In this document: positions 63,664 through 64,000 of the stretch, piece by piece
How the letters are laid out: every line of letters starts with the position of its first letter
Position numbering within the stretch: position 1 is the first letter of the stretch
Source of the DNA: Streptomyces olivochromogenes
GTDB lineage: Bacteria; Actinomycetota; Actinomycetes; Streptomycetales; Streptomycetaceae
Length of the DNA: 64,000 nt
NCBI RefSeq assembly: GCF_001514115.1
Contig: NZ_KQ948486.1
Location: 1 to 64,000 of the forward strand
Direction of reading: 5' to 3'
The notes under the pieces: generated by a model
Database searches by the model: none
What the model saw: only the letters and a program-made list of their open reading frames with translations
What the model was told of the DNA's origin: nothing
Translations under genes and position numbers: made by a program

Positions 63664-64000
63664 CTAGTTGATCAGTCGAGCGGGTGCGGTGGCGGCGTGC
63701 AGCATGTACTCCAGTGGTCCGCGCCGGAAAGCCCGTGTCCAGGCGACGGCCAGCAGCATGCTGGCCGCCGCCAAGCAGGCCAGGGCCGGCAGGGCAGCGG
63801 ACGTCGACAGGTCGTCGATGCCCAGGGTCTTGATGACGATGATGTGGCCGACGTAGGCGGTCAGGGAGACCGAGCCGACCGCGATGACCGGCGTGGCAAG
63901 CCGCCGAAGGCGGGCCGACCGGTCCGTGGCGAAGAGGCAGGCGGCGATGATCACGAGGCCGATGCCGGTGTTACCCAGGATCGACCATGTCGTCTGGCTG
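63664..64000 (-). CDS. DUF418-family membrane protein (partial)
   Basis: The gene runs off the window end. Visible: ILGNTGIGLVIIAACLFATD, then VGSVSLTAYVGHIIVI, a further membrane segment and the C-terminal RRGPLEYMLHAATAP. The SxSLTAYVxH and RGPLEWxLR/H motifs are typical of DUF418 (acyltransferase-related, about 10 membrane segments). It lies behind the phosphatase-like gene on the same strand. Confidence 0.8.
   Translation of the reverse strand, partial: SQTTWSILGNTGIGLVIIAACLFATDRSARLRRLATPVIAVGSVSLTAYVGHIIVIKTLGIDDLSTSAALPALACLAAASMLLAVAWTRAFRRGPLEYMLHAATAPARLIN

Overview
The window is high-GC actinomycete DNA and looks like an accessory, probably arm-side, region of a Streptomyces chromosome. 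Grounds: codon use, frequent GTG starts with GGAGG-type ribosome sites, and actinomycete families (XRE-DUF397 pairs, SigE-type and ECF42-type sigma factors, DUF574-type methyltransferase, MmyB-like XRE regulators, DUF4259, DUF5959, DUF4037). No rRNA, tRNA, CRISPR array or housekeeping operon was seen. About a third of the recognisable genes are broken, so the region is under weak selection and is reworked by insertion sequences.

Layout. 1-7.3 kb is an IS cluster: an IS5-type unit bounded by 28-bp inverted repeats that encloses an esterase and a MarR regulator; a group II intron (3580-5735) sitting antisense in an IS5 transposase; and two further decayed transposases. 7.4-13.7 kb: a LysR/SDR divergent pair, a MarR regulator, sugar-permease and urease alpha relics, a DUF574 methyltransferase and an AbaA/WhiJ-like trio (XRE, DUF397, ATPase) with a palindrome in the divergent promoter. 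14-19.5 kb: a membrane glycosyltransferase pair (GT2-GtrA plus a PIG-V-like mannosyltransferase), a SigE-type sigma factor with a membrane partner, and a HAD-like protein. 20-26.8 kb: acyl-CoA synthetase, quinone oxidoreductase, aldo/keto reductase, ankyrin protein, epoxide hydrolase and TetR. 26.8-33.7 kb: gcvH-like and VOC relics, an APC permease, and two SDRs plus an NTF2 relic divergent from an XRE regulator. 33.8-37.8 kb: ECF42 sigma factor with YciI partner, a DJ-1/PfpI protein, an ISL3 relic and a truncated sigma factor.

38-50.5 kb holds the clearest rearrangements: an S41 peptidase gene whose middle is replaced by a 258-bp copy of part of a nearby DUF4259 gene; GNAT, M15-like peptidase, ADP-ribosylglycohydrolase and methyltransferase genes; a 7-bp minisatellite; and a YHYH-domain gene split by an intact IS5-type element that carries a DUF5959 passenger and has TAAG target repeats. 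50.5-64 kb: a double-GNAT protein, three strong hairpins in a row, a DUF1259-P450 operon (the DUF1259 gene frameshifted), a divergent XRE/methionine aminopeptidase pair around a 22-bp palindrome, a NarL-type two-component system, a zinc-finger anti-sigma-like protein, a DUF4037 protein, a histidine-phosphatase-fold protein lacking the RHG motif, and a DUF418 membrane protein running off the end.

How genes work together: most intact units are small regulator-plus-target modules (MarR/esterase, LysR/SDR, XRE/SDR, TetR/epoxide hydrolase, sigma/membrane partner, ECF42/YciI, XRE/MetAP, histidine kinase/regulator), not one long pathway. The most unusual features are two IS5-like elements with cargo genes, the exactly bounded group II intron, the 258-bp duplication, and the XRE/MetAP module.
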